Below are positions 31,367 through 39,188 of a stretch of 64,000 nucleotides of DNA, piece after piece. The notes under the pieces are model-generated. The model saw nothing but the letters and a program-made list of their open reading frames with translations, was not told the DNA's origin and ran no database searches. The position numbers were made by a program, and so were the translations under genes. Every line of letters begins with the position of its first letter. Position 1 is the stretch's first letter. The stretch is from Paenibacillus alvei DSM 29 (GTDB lineage: Bacteria; Bacillota; Bacilli; Paenibacillales; Paenibacillaceae), in assembly GCF_000293805.1 (NCBI RefSeq), contig NZ_AMBZ01000002.1, positions 581,001-645,000 on the forward strand. Reading direction: 5' to 3'.

Positions 31367-32320
31367 CTATACTTTTGGTTTGGACATGAACTTCCGCAGA
31401 GGAAGTACGAGATCCACCAATCCTACGATTCGAAGTAGTGAATAGAGCAGCGGAATGAACAATGCAGCTATTGTAATGACAATCGGCAGCACCTTGCCCC
31501 ATTTCCTCATATGTGCAAAGAAGAAAAGGAAAGCAATTCCCTGCACCACGAATGCCAACTGCAAAAGTGGTGCCAAATTCAATAAAATCATCGTTAGAAA
31601 GCTGTCCGTTGATTTCGGGCCAACAAAGTCGAGAATCACAACGATGAAATAGTATACTACTAGGGACTTGGGAAGCATCCATTGGTGCACTGGCTTCATT
31701 TTTTGAACATCATGCCCTTGCGCAGTTAGCAATCTGCGGCTGATGGCATACGTAATTGTTCCCATATACAGCGCGCTCACAATCATCATGAATGGAACCA
31801 TCTTACTCATGAGAAGCGCAAATTGCTGCTTCATTTCCGCCGTCACTTGTGTCGGGAATAACGCGGACTGTTCTACACCCACCATCCCGTAGTTCAGCAT
31901 TTCAATTACGAATTCATACACATTGAAGTCCAGAACCCACTTCGCAACGACAAAGAGGACAAGGGACTCGATAAGAAATGTCACGGTACCTGCAACAAAT
32001 ACAGAAAGTGCTGGTTTCCTGCCTTTAAACATTTGTCCAATGACAATGCCCGGAATAATAAAATACAAGGCGGAAACAGCTACATAAATGCCCGCTTTGC
32101 CCATCAATACATATACAATGGCAAGTACGGCAGCTGTGATGAGTGCGAACCCCTGCCTAGACTGTGTTGCGTACAGCATCACAAATGGAACCGCCATAAA
32201 ACTCATCGTCAACACCTGTATCGGCTGCAATATGGATAATAACAATACGAGCGCTACAATCGCCCATAATAACGACGATGACCAGCGGTTTTTCAATTCG
32301 TTCACCTCTTGCGCATTCAA
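31367..32320 (-). CDS. yybS: YybS-like multi-pass membrane protein (DUF2232)
   Basis: A 317-residue protein with about eight hydrophobic segments. Start TTG 32320 is supported by AGGGG 7 nt upstream; no better ATG exists. It matches the position and character of B. subtilis yybS (DUF2232), directly before gdpP. Its function is unknown; the fold class is related to ECF-type S components in some analyses, which I cannot confirm here. Confidence 0.85.
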   Translation of the reverse strand: MNAQEVNELKNRWSSSLLWAIVALVLLLSILQPIQVLTMSFMAVPFVMLYATQSRQGFALITAAVLAIVYVLMGKAGIYVAVSALYFIIPGIVIGQMFKGRKPALSVFVAGTVTFLIESLVLFVVAKWVLDFNVYEFVIEMLNYGMVGVEQSALFPTQVTAEMKQQFALLMSKMVPFMMIVSALYMGTITYAISRRLLTAQGHDVQKMKPVHQWMLPKSLVVYYFIVVILDFVGPKSTDSFLTMILLNLAPLLQLAFVVQGIAFLFFFAHMRKWGKVLPIVITIAALFIPLLYSLLRIVGLVDLVLPLRKFMSKPKV

Positions 32321-32421
32321 TCTTTTTCCCCTGAATGTTATTCAGAGCCCGCTTACCGTACGGGTATCCCCCTTTATCTTCCATAATTATGGAAAGGGCG
32401 TCATTTTCCATTATACCATAT

Positions 32422-32844
32422 TTACCGCACGTCCATAGCTTTGGTGGCGAACTGCTCGCAATATTCTATAATTTGACTCCGCCTTACAATGCCAATGAAG
32501 CGGTTCATGTCGTCCACTACGGGGACAAAGTTTTGCACTTTGGCTAAGTTGATTAAGTCCCCCATGTTGGAGTCAATCCGAACAGATTTATTGTGCATAT
32601 TCAGCGATACATCTTTCAGCATGAATTTTGAAGCGTTCTCAAACGTAATTGCGCCATTTGAGTTTTTCATGTGCCACAATAAATCCCCTTCAGTAACCGT
32701 CCCGACATATTCCCCATCATCGTTCAAAATGGGAACGGCCGTATACCGATGAAATTCCATACGTTCTAGTGTTTGTCTCAATGTTGTGTTCAGTGTAAGA
32801 CTGACAACCTCATGTTTCGGTGTTAAGAAAAAAGCAATGTTCAT
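32422..32844 (-). CDS. Two-CBS-domain protein
   Basis: A 140-residue protein starting MNIAFFLTPKHEV at 32844; GGAGGAG lies upstream, whereas the longer frame to 32922 lacks an RBS. Two CBS repeats fill it: TLRQTLERMEFHRYTAVPILNDDGEYVG TVTEGDLL (first) and the SVRIDSN ... FVPVVDDMNRFIGIVRRSQII segment (second). CBS pairs bind adenine nucleotides, and some bind c-di-AMP. Being just upstream of the yybS-gdpP operon makes a c-di-AMP receptor role tempting but unproven. Confidence 0.88.
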   Translation of the reverse strand: MNIAFFLTPKHEVVSLTLNTTLRQTLERMEFHRYTAVPILNDDGEYVGTVTEGDLLWHMKNSNGAITFENASKFMLKDVSLNMHNKSVRIDSNMGDLINLAKVQNFVPVVDDMNRFIGIVRRSQIIEYCEQFATKAMDVR

Positions 32845-32930
32845 CCGTTTGGTCTCCTCCTCAACGACTCCAGCGAGATGATCGCTGTAACTCCTTAACA
32901 CTAAATTAACACATTTAGGCATACAAAAAC

Positions 32931-32965
32931 AAAAAGCCAGCCGTAAAAAATACGACTGACTTTTT
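32931..32965. terminator. Terminator after the LCP gene
   Basis: A 15-bp stem with G-U pairs (32931-32945 with 32951-32965) and a 5-nt loop, bordered by A- and T-runs on both sides. It ends the LCP gene 27 bp after its stop and separates it from the CBS gene. Confidence 0.88.
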
Positions 32966-32991
32966 GCTTTTATTCCACTGCGTTCCGTTCT

Positions 32992-33969
32992 TTAATCTTC
33001 TTTTACTTCACGCGGTTCCATTAAATTCTCTTTGGTTGTTTTTGGATCCAGCCAGTTATCCAGCAAGGACTTGATATAATCCAGATCCTCATCCTTTACC
33101 ATATAGTACCAGCCATTGCCGATCATCTTGCCATCGCCGTGCAGCATATAGCTGCTAATGCTTGGTATTCCGTCATTCGTGAACATTGTCTTGGCCAAAT
33201 CAATCATATACTTCGGTCGCATATCCGTTGTAAAATTCTCACCCATAATTTCAATAAGCTCTGGAATGCGTCCGATTTTGTCCATTTCAATGGTACGCTG
33301 CATAACGGCATTCAAGAAGATTCGATGGCGCATCGTACGGTTCATATCTGAATCTTCACGGTAGCGTACGAAGTACAATGCTTCTTGACCATCATAAATT
33401 GGCTTGTTCGGCTCAATCCGGAACTTCTCGTGGTCTGGATCCTTGTTGACAATCGGCTTCGTAATCGGCAGCTTCACACCGTCTAATGCATTGACAACAT
33501 CCTTTAATCCCTCGAAGTTAATCGTTGCATAATGGTCAACTTTATGCTTAAGCAGATTATCTACTGACTCCATGCTCATCTTCGCACCGCCGTAGGCATA
33601 AGCGTGATTGAGCTTCGTTTCGAATCCCTTGCCGATGATTTCCGTGTACGTATCACGCGGAATCGACAACAACAGCACCTTATTATCTTGTGGTCGAACT
33701 ACAGAATATATAATCGTATCAGAACGTCCAATTTCCTTGCCTCGCTGGTCGACCCCCAGCAGTAGTACCGAGAATGGCTCCGTTACTTTGCGAATAACTT
33801 CTTCTTTGCCTTCAATTGGCTTATATGACTTATCAAGCGTCTCTTCAACATGTCCGGATAAGAACATATCGAAAGCCAGAACCGCGAGCTGCTTGCGGAA
33901 AATAAATCCGCTTATGCCGACAATCGCAATAATGGCAAGTGCGATTCCCCATTTTTTATATTTTTTCAT
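32992..33969 (-). CDS. LytR-CpsA-Psr (LCP) family glycopolymer ligase
   Basis: A 325-residue protein starting MKKYKKWGIALAI at 33969, with GAGG 7 nt upstream. One N-terminal membrane helix, then the LCP domain: LLLGVDQRGKEIGRSDTIIY, LLSIPRDTYTEI (catalytic-type Arg-Asp), KLNHAYAYGG, and RYREDSDMNRTMRHRIFLNA. LCP enzymes transfer wall teichoic acid or other glycopolymers from lipid carriers to peptidoglycan on the outer face of the membrane. It has a promoter region and its own terminator, so it is monocistronic. Confidence 0.94.
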   Translation of the reverse strand: MKKYKKWGIALAIIAIVGISGFIFRKQLAVLAFDMFLSGHVEETLDKSYKPIEGKEEVIRKVTEPFSVLLLGVDQRGKEIGRSDTIIYSVVRPQDNKVLLLSIPRDTYTEIIGKGFETKLNHAYAYGGAKMSMESVDNLLKHKVDHYATINFEGLKDVVNALDGVKLPITKPIVNKDPDHEKFRIEPNKPIYDGQEALYFVRYREDSDMNRTMRHRIFLNAVMQRTIEMDKIGRIPELIEIMGENFTTDMRPKYMIDLAKTMFTNDGIPSISSYMLHGDGKMIGNGWYYMVKDEDLDYIKSLLDNWLDPKTTKENLMEPREVKED

Positions 33970-34674
33970 TCCAGATCCTCTTCTTCCTTTATGTGATGCA
34001 TTCAATCCAATCCCAATTCAACCGACACTTCTCACTTCATTAACTCGAGAAGTATTTTTTGTCCACTAGGACAGTAACTTCTCAAGCTCAATGACACTAT
34101 CCACATTCCCCTAATGGAAAACAAAATGTTGCGTAACAAAGCCACCTGTGTTCATCCATGATCGCCTGACACGCATACAGTATTCCAAATTCCTCATGTG
34201 TATAGGGCTTCGGTCCCCTGTATTTCCAAATTGGCAGCACATCGCATCCGCTTCGTTTTTCACAAGGATACCCGCCCCATTTGCCAACGACACGAATTTC
34301 CTATACCCGCATTTCCTATTCCCCTAGAATGCCTAGAGTGTTCTCATTGCATTGAAATTGCCGTGCTCACATTCATCACTTCCACAGCTTCTCAACCCAT
34401 GAAAGGAGTATGCGATTCTCCCTGTGGGGGAAAGCTGTATCAGATATAGGATGAGCATGCACGGTCGTTTTTATCTGTATGTTACGACCGGTAATCCGAA
34501 CCCTCTTTGGTATGTTTCTTTGATGATTATGCATGAAACAATATTTTTATTTTACATGCAAACGATCAAAAAGGAAAATACAGATTTCATGATCCAGATC
34601 ACTAATTTGACAAAAGTACCAAAAAACCGCCCAAAAATGGGCGGATTTCGCACAAAATATGACAAAATATCCGA
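33970..34674. other. Intergenic region without a recognisable gene
   Basis: About 700 bases between the LCP gene start and the IAIG-repeat gene end. Several short frames exist on both strands but none has a convincing RBS or family match. A 7-bp hairpin (CGGTCGT 34462-34468 with ACGACCG 34484-34490) and the terminator at 34620-34644 are the only structures seen. It could hold a decayed gene. Confidence 0.5.
34620..34645 (-). terminator. Terminator of the IAIG-repeat gene
   Basis: A 7-bp stem (34627-34633 with 34638-34644), CCGCCCA with TGGGCGG, followed on the minus strand by TTTTTTGG. It lies 30 bp after the stop at 34675. Confidence 0.85.
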
Positions 34675-35166
34675 TTAGCCGAACCAGCTTCTCACCCAGC
34701 GTATGACATCCAAGGTTAAAGGAATAAGTCCGAATCCGTGATTGCCAATCGCAATGATTCCATACGCATATTGACCCATCGCGATGACCCCTAACGCCAA
34801 ATGGCTCATAGCGATAGCTCCAATGGATAACATGCTGCTTATCGCAATCGCCCCAATGGACAGCCAGTCACTTACGGCAATCGCCCCTACCGAAAAGCAA
34901 TCACTAAATGCAATGGCCCCAGCCGCTGCCAGCAGTCCCAAGGAAATAGCGCCAAAAGCGAGCACGCCGACACTAATCATCCCCCCAGCAATTAGTCCAA
35001 TGGCGATATCTCCGATTGCAATAAGACCAATTGCAACTTTGCTGTGTCGGCCCACTCGACTGGCGCCGCTGCTTCGAATGCTAATAATCGGAACCTGCGG
35101 GGACGGCCATTGATAGTCGATTTCTTGTCCATGCCAGCGCTTACTGAAACGTTCATGCCATCTCAT
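34675..35166 (-). CDS. Protein built of IAIG-type five-residue repeats
   Basis: A 163-residue protein from ATG 35166 (a G-run RBS lies 6 nt upstream). After a ~45-residue hydrophilic N terminus (Trp/Arg-rich), residues ~45-145 are a nearly continuous array of five-residue units of the form x-I-A-I-G, some expanded to 11 residues (for example AIAVSDWLSIG, AIAISSMLSIG). The C terminus is short and aromatic (IRWVRSWFG). The regular Gly every fifth residue suggests a solenoid or membrane-embedded repeat. I do not recognise a characterised family and assign no function. Confidence 0.75.
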   Translation of the reverse strand: MRWHERFSKRWHGQEIDYQWPSPQVPIISIRSSGASRVGRHSKVAIGLIAIGDIAIGLIAGGMISVGVLAFGAISLGLLAAAGAIAFSDCFSVGAIAVSDWLSIGAIAISSMLSIGAIAMSHLALGVIAMGQYAYGIIAIGNHGFGLIPLTLDVIRWVRSWFG

Positions 35167-35396
35167 TGCATTACCCCCCGCACCCATTTTCTTACGTCAT
35201 TACTAGCTATTGTACCATCCAAAAAATCCGGAAAAATCAGCCCCAAGACGGAAATGGAACTGGACATAAGGCGGTGATTCTCCTCCGCTAGGTAAAAGGA
35301 GATAAGGATGTAATGATAATAAGATAAAGCATGCGTAGTTAATGTATGATCAGGCAAAAAGCTGAAAATATATTCCCGTTTTACCTTTATGTAATG

Positions 35397-35432
35397 AAAA
35401 AAGACAGCTGATATTAATCAGCTGTCTTTTTT
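35397..35432. terminator. rpsF-ssb-rpsR operon terminator
   Basis: A 10-bp perfect stem (35403-35412 with 35417-35426) with a 4-nt loop ATTA, extended by A6/T6 pairs. It lies 10 bp after the rpsR stop and is symmetrical enough to work in both directions. Confidence 0.92.
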
Positions 35433-35441
35433 GTACCTGCA

Positions 35442-35711
35442 TTACTCTGTAGTGTATGGAAGCAATGCTACTTGGCGAGCGCGTTTAACAGCGATCGTCA
35501 AAGCACGTTGGTACTTCGCGCTTGTACCTGTTACACGGCGTGGCAAGATTTTGCCGCGCTCGCTGATGAATTTCTTCAACAGGTCGATGTCTTTATAATC
35601 AATGTGAGTGATTTTATTCACTGTGAAGAAGCACACTTTACGGCGCTTGTTACGGCCTCTACGGCCACCGAATTTACGGCCTTCGCCGCCTTCATTTTGC
35701 TTGAAGCTCAT
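35442..35711 (-). CDS. rpsR: Ribosomal protein bS18
   Basis: An 89-residue protein with a Gly/Arg-rich N terminus and the core [37 protein letters not shown] and [20 protein letters not shown]. bS18 pairs with bS6 on the platform of the 30S subunit. Only one Cys is present (KVCFF), so this is the zinc-free form of S18. Last gene of rpsF-ssb-rpsR, 20 bp after ssb. Confidence 0.97.
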   Translation of the reverse strand: MSFKQNEGGEGRKFGGRRGRNKRRKVCFFTVNKITHIDYKDIDLLKKFISERGKILPRRVTGTSAKYQRALTIAVKRARQVALLPYTTE

Positions 35712-35731
35712 TCAATTCAGTCCTTTCCGTT

Positions 35732-36223
35732 TTAGAATGGCAAATCATCATCGGAAATGTCGATAGGTCTGCCGTCATCAGAGAAAGGATCCGCCGCTGC
35801 TTGTCCGCGAGAATTGGAATTCCCACCACGTGCTGGAGCATTGTACTGTGGCGCTGGTGCACCGTAATTACTGCCCATATCATCACGTGTTCCCCCGTTG
35901 TCACGGTTCGATTCCAAGAAACGCACATTATCTGCAATAATTTCAGTCACGTATACACGCTTACCTTCGTTATTGTCATAGTTGCGCACTTGAATGCGTC
36001 CTTCTACTGCTGTAAGCCGACCCTTGCGCAAATAATTTGCACATGTTTCCGCCAACTGCCGCCAAGTAACGACTGGAATAAAGTCCGCTTCACGTTCCCC
36101 ACCTTGACTCGAGAACGGTCGATCAACCGCTAACGTAAACTGTGTCACTGCCACTCCAGATGAAGTGTAGCGCAATTCTGGGTCCCGTGTAAGACGTCCT
36201 ATCAATATCACGCGATTCAACAT
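35732..36223 (-). CDS. ssb: Single-stranded DNA-binding protein
   Basis: A 163-residue protein: MLNRVILIGRLTRDPELRYTSSGVAV starts the OB fold, followed by a Gly/Asn/Gln-rich flexible linker and the acidic tip ISDDDLPF, which recruits replication and repair partners. It binds ssDNA as a tetramer. Middle gene of the rpsF-ssb-rpsR operon. Confidence 0.97.
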   Translation of the reverse strand: MLNRVILIGRLTRDPELRYTSSGVAVTQFTLAVDRPFSSQGGEREADFIPVVTWRQLAETCANYLRKGRLTAVEGRIQVRNYDNNEGKRVYVTEIIADNVRFLESNRDNGGTRDDMGSNYGAPAPQYNAPARGGNSNSRGQAAADPFSDDGRPIDISDDDLPF

Positions 36224-36274
36224 GCTATCCCCTCCTTCGACGTATCCTTTACGAATTTACGATTGTTTTGGCTA

Positions 36275-36562
36275 TTAAGCCACGTCGCTAACGACAAGAT
36301 GACGGATGATTTCGTCAGCAATTTTCAGTTGACGATCCAACTCCGCTACTACTGCAGGTTCTGCAGTAAAGTTCACGAGAACGTACACGCCATCGCGGAA
36401 CTTCTTGATTTCGTAAGCAAGACGGCGCTTACCCATCACATCGTGCTTCGTAATTTCTCCACCGCCGTTAGAGATAACGCCTTGGAATTTTTCGACTGCT
36501 GCTTGAACAGCTTCTTGCTCTACGTCAGGACGAATGATGTACATCAATTCGTATTTGCGCAT
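36275..36562 (-). CDS. rpsF: Ribosomal protein bS6
   Basis: A 95-residue protein starting MRKYELMYIIRPDVEQEAV with the S6 hallmark GKRRLAYEIKKFRDGVYVLVNF. It binds bS18 and 16S rRNA. First gene of the operon; AAGGAGGTG precedes the start. The 75-nt leader between promoter and RBS contains two short hairpins, and S6:S18 autoregulation at rpsF leaders is known in many bacteria. Confidence 0.97.
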   Translation of the reverse strand: MRKYELMYIIRPDVEQEAVQAAVEKFQGVISNGGGEITKHDVMGKRRLAYEIKKFRDGVYVLVNFTAEPAVVAELDRQLKIADEIIRHLVVSDVA

Positions 36563-36638
36563 TTCACGTTCACCTCCTTATGGACTTCAGGCCTCTGATC
36601 TTGTCAGAAGCAAGGAGCGAGAAAACTCGCACTAAACT

Positions 36639-36667
36639 AGTGTACCAAAATGAATCCTGACATGCAA
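36639..36667 (-). promoter_or_regulatory. Sigma-A promoter of rpsF-ssb-rpsR
   Basis: Minus strand: -35 TTGCAT (36667-36662), 17-bp spacer, -10 TACACT (36644-36639). Transcription would start near 36632, leaving a leader with hairpin GCGAG/CTCGC (about 36617-36630) and CTTCTGA/TCAGAGG (about 36590-36610), a candidate S6:S18 binding site. Confidence 0.7.
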
Positions 36668-36798
36668 GAAAAACTCTTTTTTCCAAGAGCAAACACTTTT
36701 CTCCATTCATGATTGGGAATCTGCACGCACACACTACAGAGGCAAGCGATCTCGTTACGCTTCTGCATCTATACGACAAGCATACAGGAGGTTACACG

Positions 36799-36993
36799 AT
36801 GGGTGAGCGTACAGAATTCGAACCTGGAGACAAGGCGCCAAATGATGCCATCTATATGGAGGTTGGTGAAAGAAGTTTCCATACCGAGATTCAAAATCCA
36901 AAACAAATTAAGTTGAAAAGGGGAGATACATTCCCTGAAACGACGAACAAAGACCGCAAGTGGAAAAAGAAATCCCATGCCTTGACGCACTGA
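36799..36993 (+). CDS. YjzC-like small protein
   Basis: A 64-residue protein from ATG 36799, directly behind AGGAGG (7-nt spacing); the longer frame from 36709 lacks support. The sequence MGERTEFEPGDKAPNDAIYMEVGE, then KLKRGDTFPETTNKDRKW, matches the YjzC family of small Bacillus proteins (FxPGxKAPNxGxYxExG and GDxFPETTNxxRxW). Function is unknown; no membrane segment. Divergent from rpsF and followed by the tandem RNA pair. Confidence 0.85.
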   Translation: MGERTEFEPGDKAPNDAIYMEVGERSFHTEIQNPKQIKLKRGDTFPETTNKDRKWKKKSHALTH

Positions 36994-37043
36994 TTATGGT
37001 CGTTCTCTTTTTTAAAGTATCGACGTATAAAACAGCGATTATG

Positions 37044-37312
37044 ATCCATAATAACAACTGACGGTGCGAAGCGAGGTGGGTTCCGTTGAACAATGGAGCA
37101 AAGAAGCCTAGTGGAGACATTTAACTTTACGACATAAGAGAAGCGAGGGGTTGTGCTAAAGACCATTTGTCTGCAACACACTTATCGTAAATGGATTACT
37201 GCATAAGTATCCATATGCTGTAGGAAGCCTGAGCCATCTAATATTGTGAAGATTGAGGTCAATTAAGCACCGTCAACCAGGAAGGGATTTCGCGCAAGCG
37301 AAGTCCCTTTTC
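37044..37312 (+). ncRNA. Unrecognised structured RNA, copy 1 of a tandem pair
   Basis: A ~270-bp unit without a convincing reading frame. A 9-bp helix TGACGGTGC (37059-37067) with GCACCGTCA (37267-37275) closes a 217-nt core. Inside are hairpin TCCGTT/AATGGA (37081-37096), AGAC/GTCT (near 37159-37172), and ATGGAT/ATCCAT (37190-37213). A 12-bp stem (37282-37293 with 37298-37309) followed by T-rich sequence is a plus-strand terminator. Conserved CATAAT at about 37047 is a possible -10 element. The copy at 37390-37657 is near identical over the first ~95 nt and diverges in the arms while keeping pairing. It does not fit 6S, SRP, RNase P, tmRNA or the riboswitch classes I know. Confidence 0.75.
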
Positions 37313-37389
37313 TATATGTCTTTACACCCTTATATAAACACATATACCTGCACGTTTTATGCCGAGTCACGCATAGAAATTTAATAATA

Positions 37390-37657
37390 ATCCATAATAA
37401 CAACTGACGGTGCGAAGCGAGGTGGGTTCCGTTGAACAATGGAGCAAAGAAGCCTAGTGGAGACATTTAACTTTACGAAATAAGGGAAGCGAGGGGTTGT
37501 GCTGTAGAGCATTTGTCTGTAACACACTTATCGTAATATGGAATCCTTTATACGGTTCCATATGATAGGAAACCTTAGCCATCTAACATTGTGAAGATAG
37601 AAGTCGAATAAGCACCGTCATCCAGGAAGGGATTTCGCCAGGCGAAGTCCCTTCTTT
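37390..37657 (+). ncRNA. Unrecognised structured RNA, copy 2 of a tandem pair
   Basis: Begins 346 bp after copy 1. The closing helix is 37405-37413 with 37612-37620, identical to copy 1. The internal arm is now ATATGGAA/TTCCATAT (37537-37564), a different sequence with restored pairing compared with ATGGAT/ATCCAT in copy 1. The terminator stem 37627-37638 with 37642-37653 has a changed loop and is followed by CTTTTAT. The 90-nt spacer after copy 1's terminator is unrelated to the repeat. Expression is presumably independent for each copy. Confidence 0.75.
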
Positions 37658-37698
37658 TATTTTCCTTGGCAGCAACAGCAGCATAATCAGCTAATATG

Positions 37699-37730
37699 CA
37701 AAAAAACTCCGAAGCCTCAGCTTCGGAGTT
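37699..37730 (-). terminator. Terminator after tRNA-Ser
   Basis: An 11-bp stem (37705-37715 with 37720-37730), loop of 4, followed on the minus strand by T7. It ends the tRNA transcript 16 bp beyond its CCA end. Confidence 0.9.
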
Positions 37731-37745
37731 GTTCTATACAATAAG

Positions 37746-37836
37746 TGGCGGAAAGGGTGGGATTCGAACCCACGCACGCCTTGCGACGCCTAGCTGATTT
37801 CGAGTCAGCCCCCTTGGACCTCTTGGGTACCTTTCC
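37746..37836 (-). tRNA. tRNA-Ser (anticodon CGA)
   Basis: A 91-nt class II tRNA with encoded CCA (37748-37746). Acceptor stem GGAAAGG pairs with CCTTTCC; the T arm GTGGGTTCGAATCCCAC is canonical; a long variable arm (GGCGTCGCAAGGCGTGC region) is typical of serine tRNA. The anticodon loop CTCGAAA gives anticodon CGA, reading UCG codons. Confidence 0.95.
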
Positions 37837-37900
37837 ATAGCAAGAGTTATCTTACCATACTAATCACTTTATTGCAACATATTTTTTACAATTTTACTTT

Positions 37901-38107
37901 TTACTCTGAGTCAGGCTGGGCAGAACGGAGCACCTTTTTCATGCTCTTCTCGAACTTCGCTCGCGGGACGAGTACACTATGCTTGCATCCTACACACTTA
38001 ATGCGGATATCCATACCCATTCGGATGATTTCCATTTCGTTCGTGCCGCAAGGATGAGGCTTTTTCATTTGAACGATATCACCCAGTGCGAAGACTTTAC
38101 GTTCCAT
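37901..38107 (-). CDS. DUF951-family protein (YyzM-like)
   Basis: A 68-residue protein starting MERKVFALGDIVQMKKPHPCGTNEMEIIRMGMDIRIKC. The motif KKPHPCGxxxWxxxRxGxDIRIKCxGCxxxVxxPR is diagnostic for DUF951; conserved Cys pairs suggest metal binding. Its ATG shares one base with the mscS stop (TGATG), so it is translationally coupled to mscS, as in other Bacillota near the origin. Function unknown. Confidence 0.92.
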   Translation of the reverse strand: MERKVFALGDIVQMKKPHPCGTNEMEIIRMGMDIRIKCVGCKHSVLVPRAKFEKSMKKVLRSAQPDSE

Positions 38108-39042
38108 CAATAACTCCCCCCTTGTTCTGTTCGCTGATACGTTACGAGTCGTGGATACGGAATTTCAATGCCTTCCTGCTCTAACGCCCGCTTCATCTCA
38201 GCATTTATCTCGCGAACAACTCCCGATTGTGTGAATGGACGGCATTCTGCAATCACGCGAATGGTTACTTCAGAAGGCCCAAGCGTTTGGACACCGAGTA
38301 CTTGTGGCGTCTTCACTACATTTTCATTGCGTTCAGGCAATCCTTCCAAAGTCTGATTCATCACCTGAATCGCCTTGTCTACATTTTCCTCATAAGCAAT
38401 GGATACATCAACTACTGCAATTGAATTGTTCAGTGAATAGTTTGTTACCTCTGTAATACTACCATTCGGGATAACATGAACTTCTCCTGTCCAACTATGG
38501 ATCCGCGTCGATCTCAGCCCGATCATCTCAACCGTTCCTTGGAACGAACCCACCTTAATGACATCCCCTACTGCAAAATGATCCTCCAAAATAATAAAGA
38601 ATCCGGTCATGACGTCCTTCACTAAGCTTTGAGCACCAAAACCGATTGCTAAGCCGACAACCCCCGCACCCGCTAAGAGCGGCGCCAGATTTACATTGAA
38701 TTCCGATAAGACAACAAGAATCATGATGAAATTCATAGCTAGCGACGTCATATTCTTGAGCAACTTGCCTACGGTTACAAGCCGTCTTGGATTCCCGTTA
38801 ATACGGGACTTTTCCTGTTTCACAATCGCATGATTAATCATCCGATGAACGATTCGAATCACAATTCTCGTTACTAAAATAATCAGTACGATTTTTATGC
38901 ATTTCACGAAAAGCATTTCCCAAGTTGCCATATCAGTCAACCAGTTCCATATTCCTTGCTGCCACTTCTCGAATACCGACAGCGTCTCTTCAATATTGTC
39001 GGTAACGTTCTCAGGGTTATTTGCCGCTGCGGCCCATAACAT
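38107..39042 (-). CDS. Small-conductance mechanosensitive channel (MscS family)
   Basis: A 311-residue protein. Start ATG 39042 is favoured because GGGGGA lies 7 nt upstream, while ATG 39048 is too close. Membrane helices occupy ~45-65, ~90-115 and ~125-150; the last contains the pore-lining glycine/alanine pattern AGAGVVGLAIGFGAQSLVKD. The MscS beta domain follows (HFAVGDVIKVGSFQGTVEMIGLRSTRI) and then the alpha/beta domain. It opens under membrane tension to release solutes. Related to B. subtilis YkuT/YfkC-type channels; coupled to the DUF951 gene. Confidence 0.93.
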   Translation of the reverse strand: MLWAAAANNPENVTDNIEETLSVFEKWQQGIWNWLTDMATWEMLFVKCIKIVLIILVTRIVIRIVHRMINHAIVKQEKSRINGNPRRLVTVGKLLKNMTSLAMNFIMILVVLSEFNVNLAPLLAGAGVVGLAIGFGAQSLVKDVMTGFFIILEDHFAVGDVIKVGSFQGTVEMIGLRSTRIHSWTGEVHVIPNGSITEVTNYSLNNSIAVVDVSIAYEENVDKAIQVMNQTLEGLPERNENVVKTPQVLGVQTLGPSEVTIRVIAECRPFTQSGVVREINAEMKRALEQEGIEIPYPRLVTYQRTEQGGSY

Positions 39043-39188
39043 GATCATTCCCCCTCTGTCATTATCAATATGATAAGTGTTAGGAAACTTATTATAAAAT
39101 AGGATGCTTCTTTTCGTCGAAGTATAAAAATATTCTCGCTTCCATATACTAGATACTAACCTTTAGTAGAAAACGGAGGCTGCTTGAG

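Noticed and set aside
37044-37657. Tandem repeat interpreted as a lysine or cobalamin riboswitch, or T-box
   Set aside because: Only short purine-rich words resemble these; the conserved cores are absent, and no amino-acid or cofactor gene follows either copy before the convergent tRNA gene.
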